This document shows, piece by piece, positions 17,617-26,047 of a DNA stretch of 64,000 nt (positions are counted from its first letter, which is position 1; every line of letters begins with the position of its first letter). The translations under genes and the position numbers were made by a program. The stretch is taken from NCBI GenBank assembly GCA_947172645.1, contig CAMWBY010000019.1, positions 1-64,000 on the forward strand, in the 5' to 3' direction. The stretch is from an uncultured Lachnospiraceae bacterium (GTDB taxonomy: Bacteria; Bacillota; Clostridia; Lachnospirales; Lachnospiraceae). The notes under the pieces are model-generated. The model made no database searches. It was not told where the DNA came from and saw only the letters and a list, made by a program, of their open reading frames with translations.

Positions 17617-18445
17617 AATTTTGAACCTCCTCGATAATATTGTTTGGGGTAGATGCCCCTGCTGTAATACCCACTAGTCGGACAGATTTAGGTAAATCCA
17701 GATGCAAGTCAGCAAGTGTCTGTATAAAATACGTATTTGCGCACTCCTGCATACAGATATCATATAGCTTCCGTGTGTTAGAACTATGATTGCCACCTAT
17801 TACTATCATAACATCGACCTGCGCGGCTATCTCCCTAGCCTCAGCCTGCCGCACTTCCGTAGCGTTACATATTGTATTCACAACACTAACATTGTACCCT
17901 TTTCTCATAAAAATTTCAACCATATCTTGAAATTTATTGTAGTTAAATGTCGTCTGAGACACAATACATAGTTCTTCGCCTTCTTTGCAGACGAAATTAT
18001 GTGCCTCTTCTATCGATTCAATCACAACAGCCGGTTCCTTCGACCAGCCCATAATCCCCTCCACTTCCGGGTGGCCGGCATTGCCTATAATGACGACTTT
18101 CTTACCCGCTTCGCTCTGCGCTTCCACGATATTATGGATTCTCTTCACAAAAGGGCAGGTTGCGTCCACGCATTCAAGCCCCTGCGCTTCTATCATTTCA
18201 CAAACCTGCTTGGATACGCCGTGGGAACGGATAACGACGGTTCCTTCCGTGATACTTTGAAGCTGTTCTTTCGTCTCAATCACCTGCACGCCCTTACGCT
18301 CTAAGTCTTTCACGACTTCTTCATTGTGGATGATAGGGCCGTACGTATAAATCGGCTTACCCGAAGCAGACTGCTCATATACCTGCTCCACCGCGCGCTT
18401 TACACCAAAACAAAATCCGGCATGTTCCGCTAAAATCACTTTCAT
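17597..18445 (-). CDS. ispH: 4-hydroxy-3-methylbut-2-enyl diphosphate reductase
   Basis: Last step of the MEP isoprenoid pathway: reduces HMBPP to IPP and DMAPP using a [4Fe-4S] cluster. The 282 residues contain all three cluster cysteines, in GFCFGVKRAV (residue 12), DATCPFVKRIH (about 96) and VNTICNATEVRQ (about 191). Substrate residues are present in SHG (IRSHGVSK), GNAGHPEV and GGNHSSNT. The C-terminus GITAGASTPNNIIEEV is typical. It overlaps rpsA by 20 bases and follows cmk by 12, forming the common cmk-ispH-rpsA unit. Confidence 0.95.
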   Translation of the reverse strand: MKVILAEHAGFCFGVKRAVEQVYEQSASGKPIYTYGPIIHNEEVVKDLERKGVQVIETKEQLQSITEGTVVIRSHGVSKQVCEMIEAQGLECVDATCPFVKRIHNIVEAQSEAGKKVVIIGNAGHPEVEGIMGWSKEPAVVIESIEEAHNFVCKEGEELCIVSQTTFNYNKFQDMVEIFMRKGYNVSVVNTICNATEVRQAEAREIAAQVDVMIVIGGNHSSNTRKLYDICMQECANTYFIQTLADLHLDLPKSVRLVGITAGASTPNNIIEEVQNYVRINF

Positions 18446-18457
18446 ATCAGCAATCCC

Positions 18458-19123
18458 TCAGTCCTGTCTTTCACACAGGGCGATAACCGCATCGGCAGCC
18501 TCGTCGGCCGTCATACAGGACGAATCAACCAGTACGGCATCCGGCGCCTGCATGAGCGGAGAAAGCTCTCTGGTCATATCCTGGCGGTCCCGCTCAATAA
18601 TGTCCTTCTCAATCTCCTCAAGATTACAGTCCATGCCCTTTTGTTCCAACTCCTTATACCGTCTGAGCGCACGCACATGGCTGTCCGCCGTCAGATATAC
18701 TTTCACCTGGGCGTTCGGCAGCACGCAGGTGCCAATATCCCTACCGTCCATAACCACATCCTTGCTGGCCGCAAGTTTCTGCTGCAACTCCACCAGTTTC
18801 CTGCGCACATCGGGATGCGGGCTACTCGCGGAGGCCATATTGCCAACCTCCTCCGTCCTGATAAATCCATTGACATTCTCTCCGTTCAGAAACACAATCT
18901 GTTCACCGTTCTCGTAACCGATAGAAATATCGGCTTCTTTACATTTCTCGCCGATTTTCTCCTTCTCCGTAGGCGCGACTCCCTCCCTGAGCAGATACAA
19001 CGCCATAGCGCGGTACATAGCGCCCGTATCCACGTAAATATACCCCAATTTCTTCGCAATCATTTTCGCAATCGTACTTTTGCCGGCGCCCGCCGGCCCG
19101 TCAATGGCAATATTAAAACTCAT
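18458..19123 (-). CDS. cmk: Cytidylate kinase
   Basis: Phosphorylates CMP and dCMP with ATP. The protein has 221 residues from ATG 19123, which has GGAGG 6 bases upstream; the open frame reaches 19162. The P-loop IAIDGPAGAGKSTIAKMIAKKLG opens the protein. YVDTGAMYRAMAL, VVMDGRDIGTCVLPNA and the lid RRYKELEQKG follow, all standard for Cmk. First gene of the cmk-ispH-rpsA group and 64 bases downstream of the baiN-like gene on the same strand. Confidence 0.95.
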   Translation of the reverse strand: MSFNIAIDGPAGAGKSTIAKMIAKKLGYIYVDTGAMYRAMALYLLREGVAPTEKEKIGEKCKEADISIGYENGEQIVFLNGENVNGFIRTEEVGNMASASSPHPDVRRKLVELQQKLAASKDVVMDGRDIGTCVLPNAQVKVYLTADSHVRALRRYKELEQKGMDCNLEEIEKDIIERDRQDMTRELSPLMQAPDAVLVDSSCMTADEAADAVIALCERQD

Positions 19124-19186
19124 CTTTTCCTCCATTCTAATCTTTTTATGTAATATATACACGAATCGAATCTGTAAAACGGACAG

Positions 19187-20416
19187 CTATGGTATGCTGC
19201 TCCCCGCCAAATATCCTGTAGACCATGCAATCTGTAGGTTAAATCCGCCCGTAACCGCATCCAGGTCGAGCAGCTCTCCGGCAAAATACAGTCCCTTCAC
19301 CAGTTTAGACTCCATCGTGGAAGGATTCACTTCCTTCACCCGGATGCCGCCCTGTGTGATAATCGCCTCTGGGTAATCCCTCAGTCCGCTCACATGCATC
19401 TGCAGCCCTTTCGTTAGCTCCAAAAGCTTTGCGCGTTCCTGCCTTGTGATTTCATGGATTTTCTTCTCGCCGTCTATGCCGGACAGACTTACCATAACCG
19501 GCGTCAGCTTAGCAGGGTATAGACCAGACACTACGTTTTTAAGCTGCTTATTCGGATTCCCGTCAAAGTCCCTCAGAATCCTTCTGTCTAACTGGTCAAA
19601 TGTCAGTGCAGGTTTCAAATCTACCGTGACGGCTACATTGTCCTTATCTTTACATTTTCCATAAAAACTACTTGCGGATAACACAAGCGGCCCGCTGATT
19701 CCGAAATGGGTAAAAAGCATTTCTCCGAATCCATCCCAGATTTTTTTCTTGCCGCATGTCATAGTCAGTGTCACATTTTTCAGTGAAAGTCCCTGTAGAC
19801 TGGCGCACCAGGGCTCTTCTATCTCCATAGGCACAAGCGCAGGCGCGCATTCTTTTACCGTATGTCCTAATTTCTGCGCCATGGGATATCCGTCGCCCAC
19901 AGAGCCTGTGGACGGATAAGACAACCCTCCCGTGGCAAGCACTACGGCGTCCGCCGCCTGTTTTGTGCCGTCTGAAAGCAGTACTCCCGTCACCTTGCCC
20001 TCCTGCGCAAGCACCTCGCGGACCGATGTGCGCAGCCGTACATCCACTTTCTTCCCTCGCAGCAGCCGTTCCAACGCCGCAATCACATCTGAGGAATGGT
20101 CGGATACCGGGAAAACCCTTTCTCCCCGTTCTGTTTTCAAAGGGCATCCTGCCGCTTGTAAAAGCTCCATCATCTTCCTGTTATCGAAACTGTCAAACGC
20201 GCTGTAAAGGAACTTCGGGTTACTCACCACATTTTCAAAAAGCTTGTCCTTCTCACAGGCATTGGTCACATTGCACCGCCCCTTGCCTGTAATAAAAAGC
20301 TTTTTCCCTAATTTCTCATTTTTTTCAAGGAGCATGACTCTATGTCCATGCTCCGCGGCGGCATAGGCCGCTATCATCCCGGCGGCGCCGCCGCCGATTA
20401 CGATTACCTCTCCCAT
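19187..20416 (-). CDS. HI0933/YhiN-family flavoprotein (BaiN-like)
   Basis: FAD-dependent oxidoreductase of 409 residues. The dinucleotide-binding motif VIVIGGGAAGMIAAYAAAEHG opens it. GKKLFITGKGRCNVTNA, the family signature, follows at about residues 36-52. LATGGLSYPSTGSVGDGY and the closing GLYFAGELLDLDAVTGGFNLQIAWSTG complete the pattern. BaiN from C. scindens was reported to act in bile-acid 7-dehydroxylation, but the family is widespread and most members have no known substrate; no bai genes are present here. It sits upstream of cmk. Confidence 0.88.
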   Translation of the reverse strand: MGEVIVIGGGAAGMIAAYAAAEHGHRVMLLEKNEKLGKKLFITGKGRCNVTNACEKDKLFENVVSNPKFLYSAFDSFDNRKMMELLQAAGCPLKTERGERVFPVSDHSSDVIAALERLLRGKKVDVRLRTSVREVLAQEGKVTGVLLSDGTKQAADAVVLATGGLSYPSTGSVGDGYPMAQKLGHTVKECAPALVPMEIEEPWCASLQGLSLKNVTLTMTCGKKKIWDGFGEMLFTHFGISGPLVLSASSFYGKCKDKDNVAVTVDLKPALTFDQLDRRILRDFDGNPNKQLKNVVSGLYPAKLTPVMVSLSGIDGEKKIHEITRQERAKLLELTKGLQMHVSGLRDYPEAIITQGGIRVKEVNPSTMESKLVKGLYFAGELLDLDAVTGGFNLQIAWSTGYLAGSSIP

Positions 20417-20445
20417 TTCCCTCCCAATATACTTTCCGCCCTGCC

Positions 20446-21375
20446 TCAGCCGTCTTTCTTACGCAGGGAATAATTCAGCATAGGCTCCTCGTCAATAAAG
20501 TTAATCTCATCATTCAAGTACACCTGATAATTGTTCCACGCCTCTTCCAGGTTTTTCAGGTTTTTCTTAACATCCTCAGGACGCTTCAAACACATGGCGA
20601 CTACAAGCGCATTGATGACGCTCAAAGGCGCCACAAGCGAATCCACAATGGACACCATATCGCTTCTTGCCAGAAGGTTACAGGAAGAATACAGATTCAT
20701 AGGAGAATGCACGCTGTCCGTAACCGCAATGACCTTGGCATTCCTGTCATTGGCAAATTCCATCGCCTTGAGCGTGCGCATGGAGTACCGCGGGAAGCTG
20801 ATACCCACCATAGCGTCCTGCTCGTCAATACGTATCATCTGCTCGAACGTCTCCGAAACGCTGGTTGTATTTAAGAGAATCACATTGCCGCGAATCATAT
20901 TTAAATAGAAGTGCAAAAAATCCGCCAAAGGCTCGCAGCTCCTGACACCCATCACGTAGACGTTTCTCGCCTCCAGTATAATGTCCACCGCTGTCTCGAA
21001 AGCCACCGGGTCAAGATGCTGTATGGTATCCTGAATCTTCTCTATGTCCGCTTCCAACACGGAAGTCAATATCTCTGACTGGGTGCTCCTGCCATATTTG
21101 GCGCCGATTTTCTGCACAGAATTAATTTTATTCTGTACCCAGTCTTCCAAATCCCTCTGAAATTCAGGATATCCATTGTACCCGATGAACATCGCATAGC
21201 GGACGACCGTAGATTCACTGACCCCCACCGTATCGCCAAGCTTAGCGGCAGTCATGAAGACTGCCTGGTCATAGTGGTCGTAGATAAAAGCAGAAATCGC
21301 CTTCTGGCCTTTGCTCATTTTGCTGTAATGCTCATTAATTCTTGTAATAATATCATATCGATTTTCTATAGCCAT
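20446..21375 (-). CDS. MurR/RpiR-family transcriptional regulator
   Basis: A 309-residue regulator. Residues 1-77 form the RpiR HTH (YSKMSKGQKAISAFIYDHYDQAVFMTAAKLGDTVGVSESTVVRYA). A SIS sugar-phosphate-binding domain follows from about residue 125 (RNVYVMGVRSCEPLADFLHFYLN). Members usually sense phosphorylated sugars. No sugar transporter or kinase lies beside it, so the target is unclear. It sits between the TetR gene (24-base gap) and the baiN-like gene. Confidence 0.88.
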   Translation of the reverse strand: MAIENRYDIITRINEHYSKMSKGQKAISAFIYDHYDQAVFMTAAKLGDTVGVSESTVVRYAMFIGYNGYPEFQRDLEDWVQNKINSVQKIGAKYGRSTQSEILTSVLEADIEKIQDTIQHLDPVAFETAVDIILEARNVYVMGVRSCEPLADFLHFYLNMIRGNVILLNTTSVSETFEQMIRIDEQDAMVGISFPRYSMRTLKAMEFANDRNAKVIAVTDSVHSPMNLYSSCNLLARSDMVSIVDSLVAPLSVINALVVAMCLKRPEDVKKNLKNLEEAWNNYQVYLNDEINFIDEEPMLNYSLRKKDG

Positions 21376-21399
21376 CTTTTAGCTGTTACACCTTCCGGA

Positions 21400-21951
21400 T
21401 TATACATTTAAAAAAGCTTGATAGGATTCCTCCAACAGCTTAATTGTGTCTTCTTCCTGCAAATCATAATCACCGGTCAGGGACATGCACGCCGAACCGT
21501 GGATAAAAATCCACATCCGCATAAACATACCGCTTGGGTCTTTGCACCCATGGATTTTCGCATTATTAATCTCCCTGACTACCGCCCCGGTCTCACCATT
21601 TAATAGGTCATACAGGCTCTTCCCATGACGGTTTTCATCCATAAAAAGCAGCTTAAACAATCTCTGTTCATCCTGTGCGAAACGGATATACGCCAGTCCC
21701 ATATTTACGAAAGGAGTCTTACTCATCTTCGGAAAGCCTGCATAGTACTCACGGAAGAAATCAATTGCTTTATTGTACAAATCATCCCCCAATTCTTCCA
21801 TATTCCTGTAAACCCGAAAAATTGGCTGCGTGGAACACCCCGCCTTCGCCGCCAGAGTTCTCGCGCTTACCTGCGAAAAGCCATCCTGCCTGGTCATCTG
21901 AAATGCCGCATTCAGAATTTCATTTTTCGTAATCGTCTCTTTTCTTGCCAT
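21400..21951 (-). CDS. TetR-family transcriptional regulator
   Basis: A 183-residue protein with an N-terminal TetR helix-turn-helix (ITKNEILNAAFQMTRQDGFSQVSARTLAAKAGCSTQPIFRVYRNMEEL) and a helical ligand-binding C-terminal part. The start at 21951 (MARKET) has AGAGGG 8 bases upstream; longer frames run through the promoter. Upstream is TTGACT-18-TATAAT with the palindrome TAACATATGTTA directly after the -10 box, so it probably represses itself. Ligand unknown. Confidence 0.85.
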   Translation of the reverse strand: MARKETITKNEILNAAFQMTRQDGFSQVSARTLAAKAGCSTQPIFRVYRNMEELGDDLYNKAIDFFREYYAGFPKMSKTPFVNMGLAYIRFAQDEQRLFKLLFMDENRHGKSLYDLLNGETGAVVREINNAKIHGCKDPSGMFMRMWIFIHGSACMSLTGDYDLQEEDTIKLLEESYQAFLNV

Positions 21952-21991
21952 AGGACATACCCTCTCTCGTATCATAAAAAACATCTTTTGG

Positions 21992-22032
21992 TAACATATG
22001 TTATTATAATATAACCTATATTGCCAAGTCAA
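21992..22032 (-). promoter_or_regulatory. TetR gene promoter with palindromic operator
   Basis: On the minus strand: -35 TTGACT (22027-22032), 18-base spacer, -10 TATAAT (22003-22008). A perfect 12-base palindrome TAACATATGTTA (21992-22003) overlaps the expected transcription start. The placement fits autorepression. Confidence 0.7.
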
Positions 22033-22050
22033 TCCTTTTATTGAAGATAT

Positions 22051-22129
22051 GGTTAAACTTCCATATGCAAGCCTGCGGGCACAATCGATTAGGGAAGATT
22101 TCTTCCTCTGGATGCCCGTGTGCATAACC
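22051..22129. repeat. Dispersed hairpin element, copy 2
   Basis: The 15 bases at 22055-22069 are identical to 44023-44037, and 22 of the first 24 match. Nested pairings are visible: TATGCA (22064-22069) with TGCATA (22121-22126), and GGGCA (22077-22081) with TGCCC (22113-22117). It lies between the oadA terminator and the TetR promoter, so it need not be in either transcript. Confidence 0.55.
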
Positions 22130-22160
22130 AAAAAGGGAATAAGCCGCAACGCTTATTCCC
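22127..22160 (-). terminator. Rho-independent terminator of the decarboxylase operon
   Basis: Perfect 10-pair stem GGGAATAAGC / GCTTATTCCC (22135-22160) with a 6-base loop. On the minus strand it is followed by TTTTTGG, 28 bases after the oadA stop. Confidence 0.85.
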
Positions 22161-22188
22161 TTGAAATAATTCTTCTTTTTATTTGGTA

Positions 22189-23610
22189 TTAAACAGGATA
22201 GGCCCCGTTCTTCGTATCAGCAACGCCCATGTCTACCTTTTCCTGCTGTGCCTGGCGGTATTTGAAGAAATCGGTGGCAACCTGCGGGAAGAGAGCGTAA
22301 GACAATACGTCTTCGTCCTGCTGCTTCCACTCTTTCATCTCATTCTCCAACTTATCCATCTCATTCTCAATCAAATCAGCGGGACGGCAGGTGATTCTCT
22401 TCTCACCCGGGATAACCTTATCGATAATCTCCTGGCTCATAGGCTTAACGGTCTGCCCATACTCGCCGCGCAGGACTGCCTTCGTCTCCTTGGTAGCCAT
22501 CTTGTATCTCTCGCCCATCAATACGTTAAACACAGCCTGCGTACCGACAATCTGTGAAGAAGGCGTAACAAGCGGCGGCTCGCCCAAATCTTTACGAACC
22601 TCAGGAATCTCCCTAAGCACATCGTAATACTTATCTTCTGCATTCTGCTCCTTGAGCTGGCTAACCATGTTGGAAAGCATACCGCCCGGAACCTGATACA
22701 AAAGTGTCTTAATGTCAACGCCCATAACCTTCGGATTCAACAGGCCGCTTGCAAGGCATTCATCTCTGTAAGGCCTGAAATAATCTGCGATTTCCGCCAA
22801 AATATTCTGGTCATATCCTGTGTCATAAGGAGTGCCCTTAAACGTCTCAACCATAACCTCCGTTGCAGGCTGGGAAGTACCAAGCGCAAAAGGAGAGATA
22901 GCGCAGTCAATTATATCTACGCCGGCCTCAACCGCTTTCAGATAAGTCATGCTCGCAACACCGGAAGTGTAGTGTGTGTGAAGCTGAATAGGCAGCTTGG
23001 TCACAGACTTCATCGCGGAGATAAGCTCGGAAGCCTTATAAGGCACAAGCAGGCCGGCCATATCCTTGATACAGATAGAGTCAGCGCCCATCTCCTCAAT
23101 CTTCTTCGCCATATCCGTCCAGTATTCCATTGTGTAAGCATCGCCCAATGTATAGGAGAGCGCTACCTGCGCATGTCCTCTGCCTTCCTGCTTCTTAACC
23201 TTATTGGTCGCGTTAACCGCTTCCTGCAAGTTCCTAAGGTCATTCAAGCAGTCAAAAATACGAATAATATCGATGCCGTTGGCGATAGACTTCTCCACGA
23301 AGCTGTCCACAACGTCATCCGCATAGGGCCTGTAACCAAGAATATTCTGGCCCCTGAAAAGCATCTGGAGTTTCGTATTCTTGAATCCGTCCCTTAACTT
23401 CCTCAGTCTGTCCCACGGGTCTTCCTTCAGGAAACGCAAGGAAGCATCGAATGTAGCGCCGCCCCAGCACTCTACTGCATGGTAGCCGACTTTATCCATT
23501 TTCTCCACAATTGGAAGCATCTTCTCTGTAGGCATTCTCGTTGCAATCAGAGACTGATGCGCATCACGGAGAACCGTTTCCATAATCTTAACTGGTTTTT
23601 GTTCTGCCAT
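22189..23610 (-). CDS. oadA: Oxaloacetate/pyruvate-type carboxyltransferase (OadA/PycB/5S-like)
   Basis: Moves the carboxyl group between oxaloacetate/pyruvate and biotin. The 473-residue protein has the TIM-barrel core: ETVLRDAHQSLIATRMPTE at residues 11-29 (metal Asp), FRGQNILGYRPYADDVVD, IKDMAGLL with the biotin-carboxylating Lys, and LHTHYTSG with metal His residues. It lacks a fused biotin domain, which is encoded separately at 24900-25277. It is the last gene of a five-gene minus-strand cluster, followed by a strong terminator. Membership in either a decarboxylase or a transcarboxylase complex is possible. Confidence 0.9.
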   Translation of the reverse strand: MAEQKPVKIMETVLRDAHQSLIATRMPTEKMLPIVEKMDKVGYHAVECWGGATFDASLRFLKEDPWDRLRKLRDGFKNTKLQMLFRGQNILGYRPYADDVVDSFVEKSIANGIDIIRIFDCLNDLRNLQEAVNATNKVKKQEGRGHAQVALSYTLGDAYTMEYWTDMAKKIEEMGADSICIKDMAGLLVPYKASELISAMKSVTKLPIQLHTHYTSGVASMTYLKAVEAGVDIIDCAISPFALGTSQPATEVMVETFKGTPYDTGYDQNILAEIADYFRPYRDECLASGLLNPKVMGVDIKTLLYQVPGGMLSNMVSQLKEQNAEDKYYDVLREIPEVRKDLGEPPLVTPSSQIVGTQAVFNVLMGERYKMATKETKAVLRGEYGQTVKPMSQEIIDKVIPGEKRITCRPADLIENEMDKLENEMKEWKQQDEDVLSYALFPQVATDFFKYRQAQQEKVDMGVADTKNGAYPV

Positions 23611-23631
23611 TTTAATCCTCCATTCTTACCT

Positions 23632-23656
23632 AGCCTGCAGTACATGCCTGCAGGCT
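23632..23656 (-). other. Intercistronic hairpin between oadB and oadA genes
   Basis: Perfect 9-pair inverted repeat AGCCTGCAG / CTGCAGGCT with a 7-base loop and no U tract. It probably affects mRNA processing or stability within the operon. Confidence 0.5.
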
Positions 23657-23693
23657 AATATCTACGATTAAGATTTTCTTATATTGCTGTCTC

Positions 23694-24839
23694 TTAGAAT
23701 ACACCAAATACTGCCATGAATGTTCCGGCCGCCACAGCGGTACCGATAACACCTGCCACGTTAGGACCCATGGCATGCATCAGAAGGAAGTTCGTAGGGT
23801 CAGCTTCCGCGCCGACCTTCTGGGATACCCTCGCTGCCATCGGCACTGCAGATACGCCTGCGGAACCGATTAACGGGTTCACCTTGCCCTTCGTCAATAC
23901 GCACATCAGTTTACCGAACAATACGCCTGCCGCCGTACCGAATGCAAACGCAACCAAGCCCAGGATAACGATTTTAATCGTATCCAGATTCAGGAATGCC
24001 TCTGCACTGGTGGTTGCTCCTACGGATGTACCAAGAATAATAACAACGATATACATAAGCGCGTTGGAAGCCGTATCCGTCAACTGTCTTACAACGCCGG
24101 ACTCCCTGAACAGGTTACCTAACATCAGCATACCAACAAGAGGAGCCGTTGTAGGAAGAATCAGGGATACAACTACTGTTACGACGATAGGGAAAAGAAT
24201 CTTCTCCAACTTGCTGACCGGACGAAGCTGCCCCATCTTAATCTTTCTCTCCTTCTCCGTCGTGAAAAGTTTCATAATCGGCGGCTGGATAATCGGTACA
24301 AGCGCCATGTAAGAGTATGCCGCCACCGCAATCGGTCCCATCAATGTCGTCTGTCCAAGCTTACCTGCAAGGAAAATAGAAGTCGGGCCGTCTGCACCGC
24401 CGATAATGGAGATTGCCGCCGCTGCCTTATCGTTGAAACCTAAGAAAATCGCCCCGAAATATGCGGCAAAAATACCGAACTGCGCCGCTGCCCCGAGAAG
24501 GAAGCTCTTCGGATTGGCAATCAACGGGCCAAAATCCGTCATAGCGCCGACGCCCATGAAAATCAGAGATGGCAGGATTGCCCATTCATCCAGTTTATAG
24601 AAATAATACAGCAAACCGCCGCCGGCGCCGCCTTCCCCGTAAGGGGCCATAATATCCGGATAGATATTAACAAGCAGCATACCAAATGCAATGGGAACAA
24701 GCAGAAGAGGCTCGAACCCTTTGGCGATTGCCAGATATAGAAATACAAGTGCTACGACAATCATAATATAGTTGCCCCATTCCAAGTTGAAGAATGCGGT
24801 CTGATGAATCAGATTGTCAAGCGTCTCAACTATATACAT
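23694..24839 (-). CDS. oadB: Sodium ion-translocating decarboxylase beta subunit
   Basis: Membrane subunit that decarboxylates carboxybiotin and exports Na+. The 381 residues form about ten hydrophobic segments. [18 protein letters not shown] contains the conserved Asp used for Na+ coupling. The C-terminal block [23 protein letters not shown] and [14 protein letters not shown] is diagnostic of OadB/MmdB/GcdB. It lies between the biotin carrier and oadA genes. It cannot by itself tell whether the substrate is oxaloacetate, methylmalonyl-CoA or glutaconyl-CoA. Confidence 0.95.
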   Translation of the reverse strand: MYIVETLDNLIHQTAFFNLEWGNYIMIVVALVFLYLAIAKGFEPLLLVPIAFGMLLVNIYPDIMAPYGEGGAGGGLLYYFYKLDEWAILPSLIFMGVGAMTDFGPLIANPKSFLLGAAAQFGIFAAYFGAIFLGFNDKAAAAISIIGGADGPTSIFLAGKLGQTTLMGPIAVAAYSYMALVPIIQPPIMKLFTTEKERKIKMGQLRPVSKLEKILFPIVVTVVVSLILPTTAPLVGMLMLGNLFRESGVVRQLTDTASNALMYIVVIILGTSVGATTSAEAFLNLDTIKIVILGLVAFAFGTAAGVLFGKLMCVLTKGKVNPLIGSAGVSAVPMAARVSQKVGAEADPTNFLLMHAMGPNVAGVIGTAVAAGTFMAVFGVF

Positions 24840-24871
24840 TTTATTAACCTCCTGTAGTTTTTACTGTAGAA

Positions 24872-24891
24872 GCCTGTCCGTGAGAACAGGC
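24872..24891 (-). other. Small hairpin between biotin carrier and oadB genes
   Basis: GCCTGT / ACAGGC inverted repeat with an 8-base loop and no U tract. It is a second intercistronic hairpin in the same operon. Confidence 0.4.
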
Positions 24892-24899
24892 ACTGACAA

Positions 24900-25277
24900 T
24901 TAGTTCAATGTTGCCAACAATGCGCCCGCCTCAACAGCGTCGCCTACAGCTACATTAATACTTGCTACAGTACCATCCTGAGGAGCAACTACAGGAATTT
25001 CCATCTTCATGGCTTCCACGATTACGACAGCATCACCCTTCTTAACTGCCTGGCCTACATTGGCTTCAATCTTGAATACCTTGCCTGCCGCGCCTGCTTC
25101 AATCTTCACGCTGCCTGCCGCACCGCTTGCCGCAGGCGCTGCCTTTGGAGCCGGTGCCGCTTTGGGAGCCGCCTTAGGCGCTGCTGGCGCCGCTGCAGCC
25201 GGTGCGCCGCTTGTCGCCCCTTCTTCCACTACTACGTCATATACGCTTCCGTTTACGGTGATTGTATAATTTTTCAT
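24900..25277 (-). CDS. Biotin carboxyl carrier protein of the decarboxylase
   Basis: A 125-residue biotin carrier. An N-terminal beta segment (KNYTITVNGSVYDVVVEEG) is joined by an Ala/Pro/Lys-rich flexible linker (residues about 23-52) to a biotinyl domain. The biotinylation site EAMKMEI has the target Lys at residue 91. Length and linker match MmdC/GcdC gamma subunits. ATG 25277 lies 8 bases after AGGAGG; an ATG at 25283 is only 2 bases away from it. It shuttles CO2 from the carboxyltransferases to OadB. Confidence 0.92.
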   Translation of the reverse strand: MKNYTITVNGSVYDVVVEEGATSGAPAAAAPAAPKAAPKAAPAPKAAPAASGAAGSVKIEAGAAGKVFKIEANVGQAVKKGDAVVIVEAMKMEIPVVAPQDGTVASINVAVGDAVEAGALLATLN

Positions 25278-25298
25278 TTTCATATCCTCCTATGACTC

Positions 25299-26030
25299 TT
25301 AGGCATTCTGCCATTTGCTCTTATTAGATTTTCTGATGGACCGTACTACGAATCCGTCTGTCGAAGCGGAGCCTTCATAAGCCGCGATGGCCGCCGCTAT
25401 CACCGCTACCAGTTCAGTGTCGTCAGAAAGCTCTTCCTCCACTGCAACGGGCGCCGCCGTTTGCTGAGGCTGTACGCTGCTTGCCTGTGCCGCATCGGCT
25501 TTGCGCCTCTTATTCTCCTCCACCTTGGAAATCAGGGTGAAGCTGGAAATAATCAGGCTAATCAGTATCAATACAACAAATACGGTTCCCATACCGATAA
25601 GAGTATTCATACCGGCTTTCAGCATAATTTCACCTGTAGAATAATGAACATTCGTCGTAATGCCTTCATAACCGCCTGTCTCGCCGTCAAGCACAATCTC
25701 CACCGTAGCATTGTGGCTTGAACCGATTACGTTAACGCTGATTGTCATGCCATCCTCGTCGGCCGTCGCCGTACCGCCTTCCGTATGGTCAAACGTACCG
25801 ATATCTTTCATGGCGCTTTCCCAACTAAGAAGTCCGGCATAGATTTCCGGCTGGTTCGCATATTTCTCTATAGAGCCTTCGCTCACGATGGAGTCCATCT
25901 CCGCAACCAGTTGCTCGCCAAACGTTACCATGCTCTGTTCATTGGCAGGCCCGGCTGTCTCTTCCTCACCACATGCGCACAAGCCGATCATACAGGTAAT
26001 CATACCTAATATTGCTAATAATTTTTTCAT
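25299..26030 (-). CDS. OadG-like subunit with an added lipoprotein domain
   Basis: A 243-residue protein. It starts with a lipoprotein signal (MKKLLAILGMITCMIGLCACGEEE; lipobox LCAC) and about 130 extracytoplasmic residues with a beta-rich pattern (GMTISVNVIGSSHNATVEIVLDG). Next is a membrane helix near residues 150-170 (TVFVVLILISLIISSFTLIS) and a cytoplasmic tail ending ELVAVIAAAIAAYEGSASTDGFVVRSIRK, which is the OadG/MmdD C-terminal pattern. Usual OadG subunits are near 80-120 residues, so the N-terminal domain is an addition. The start at 26030 suits AAAGGA upstream. Confidence 0.82.
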   Translation of the reverse strand: MKKLLAILGMITCMIGLCACGEEETAGPANEQSMVTFGEQLVAEMDSIVSEGSIEKYANQPEIYAGLLSWESAMKDIGTFDHTEGGTATADEDGMTISVNVIGSSHNATVEIVLDGETGGYEGITTNVHYSTGEIMLKAGMNTLIGMGTVFVVLILISLIISSFTLISKVEENKRRKADAAQASSVQPQQTAAPVAVEEELSDDTELVAVIAAAIAAYEGSASTDGFVVRSIRKSNKSKWQNA

Positions 26031-26047
26031 ATTAAGCATCATCCTTT

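Noticed and set aside
19187-20416. Bile-acid 7-dehydroxylation function for the BaiN-like protein
   Set aside because: The HI0933/YhiN family is widespread and no other bai genes are present.
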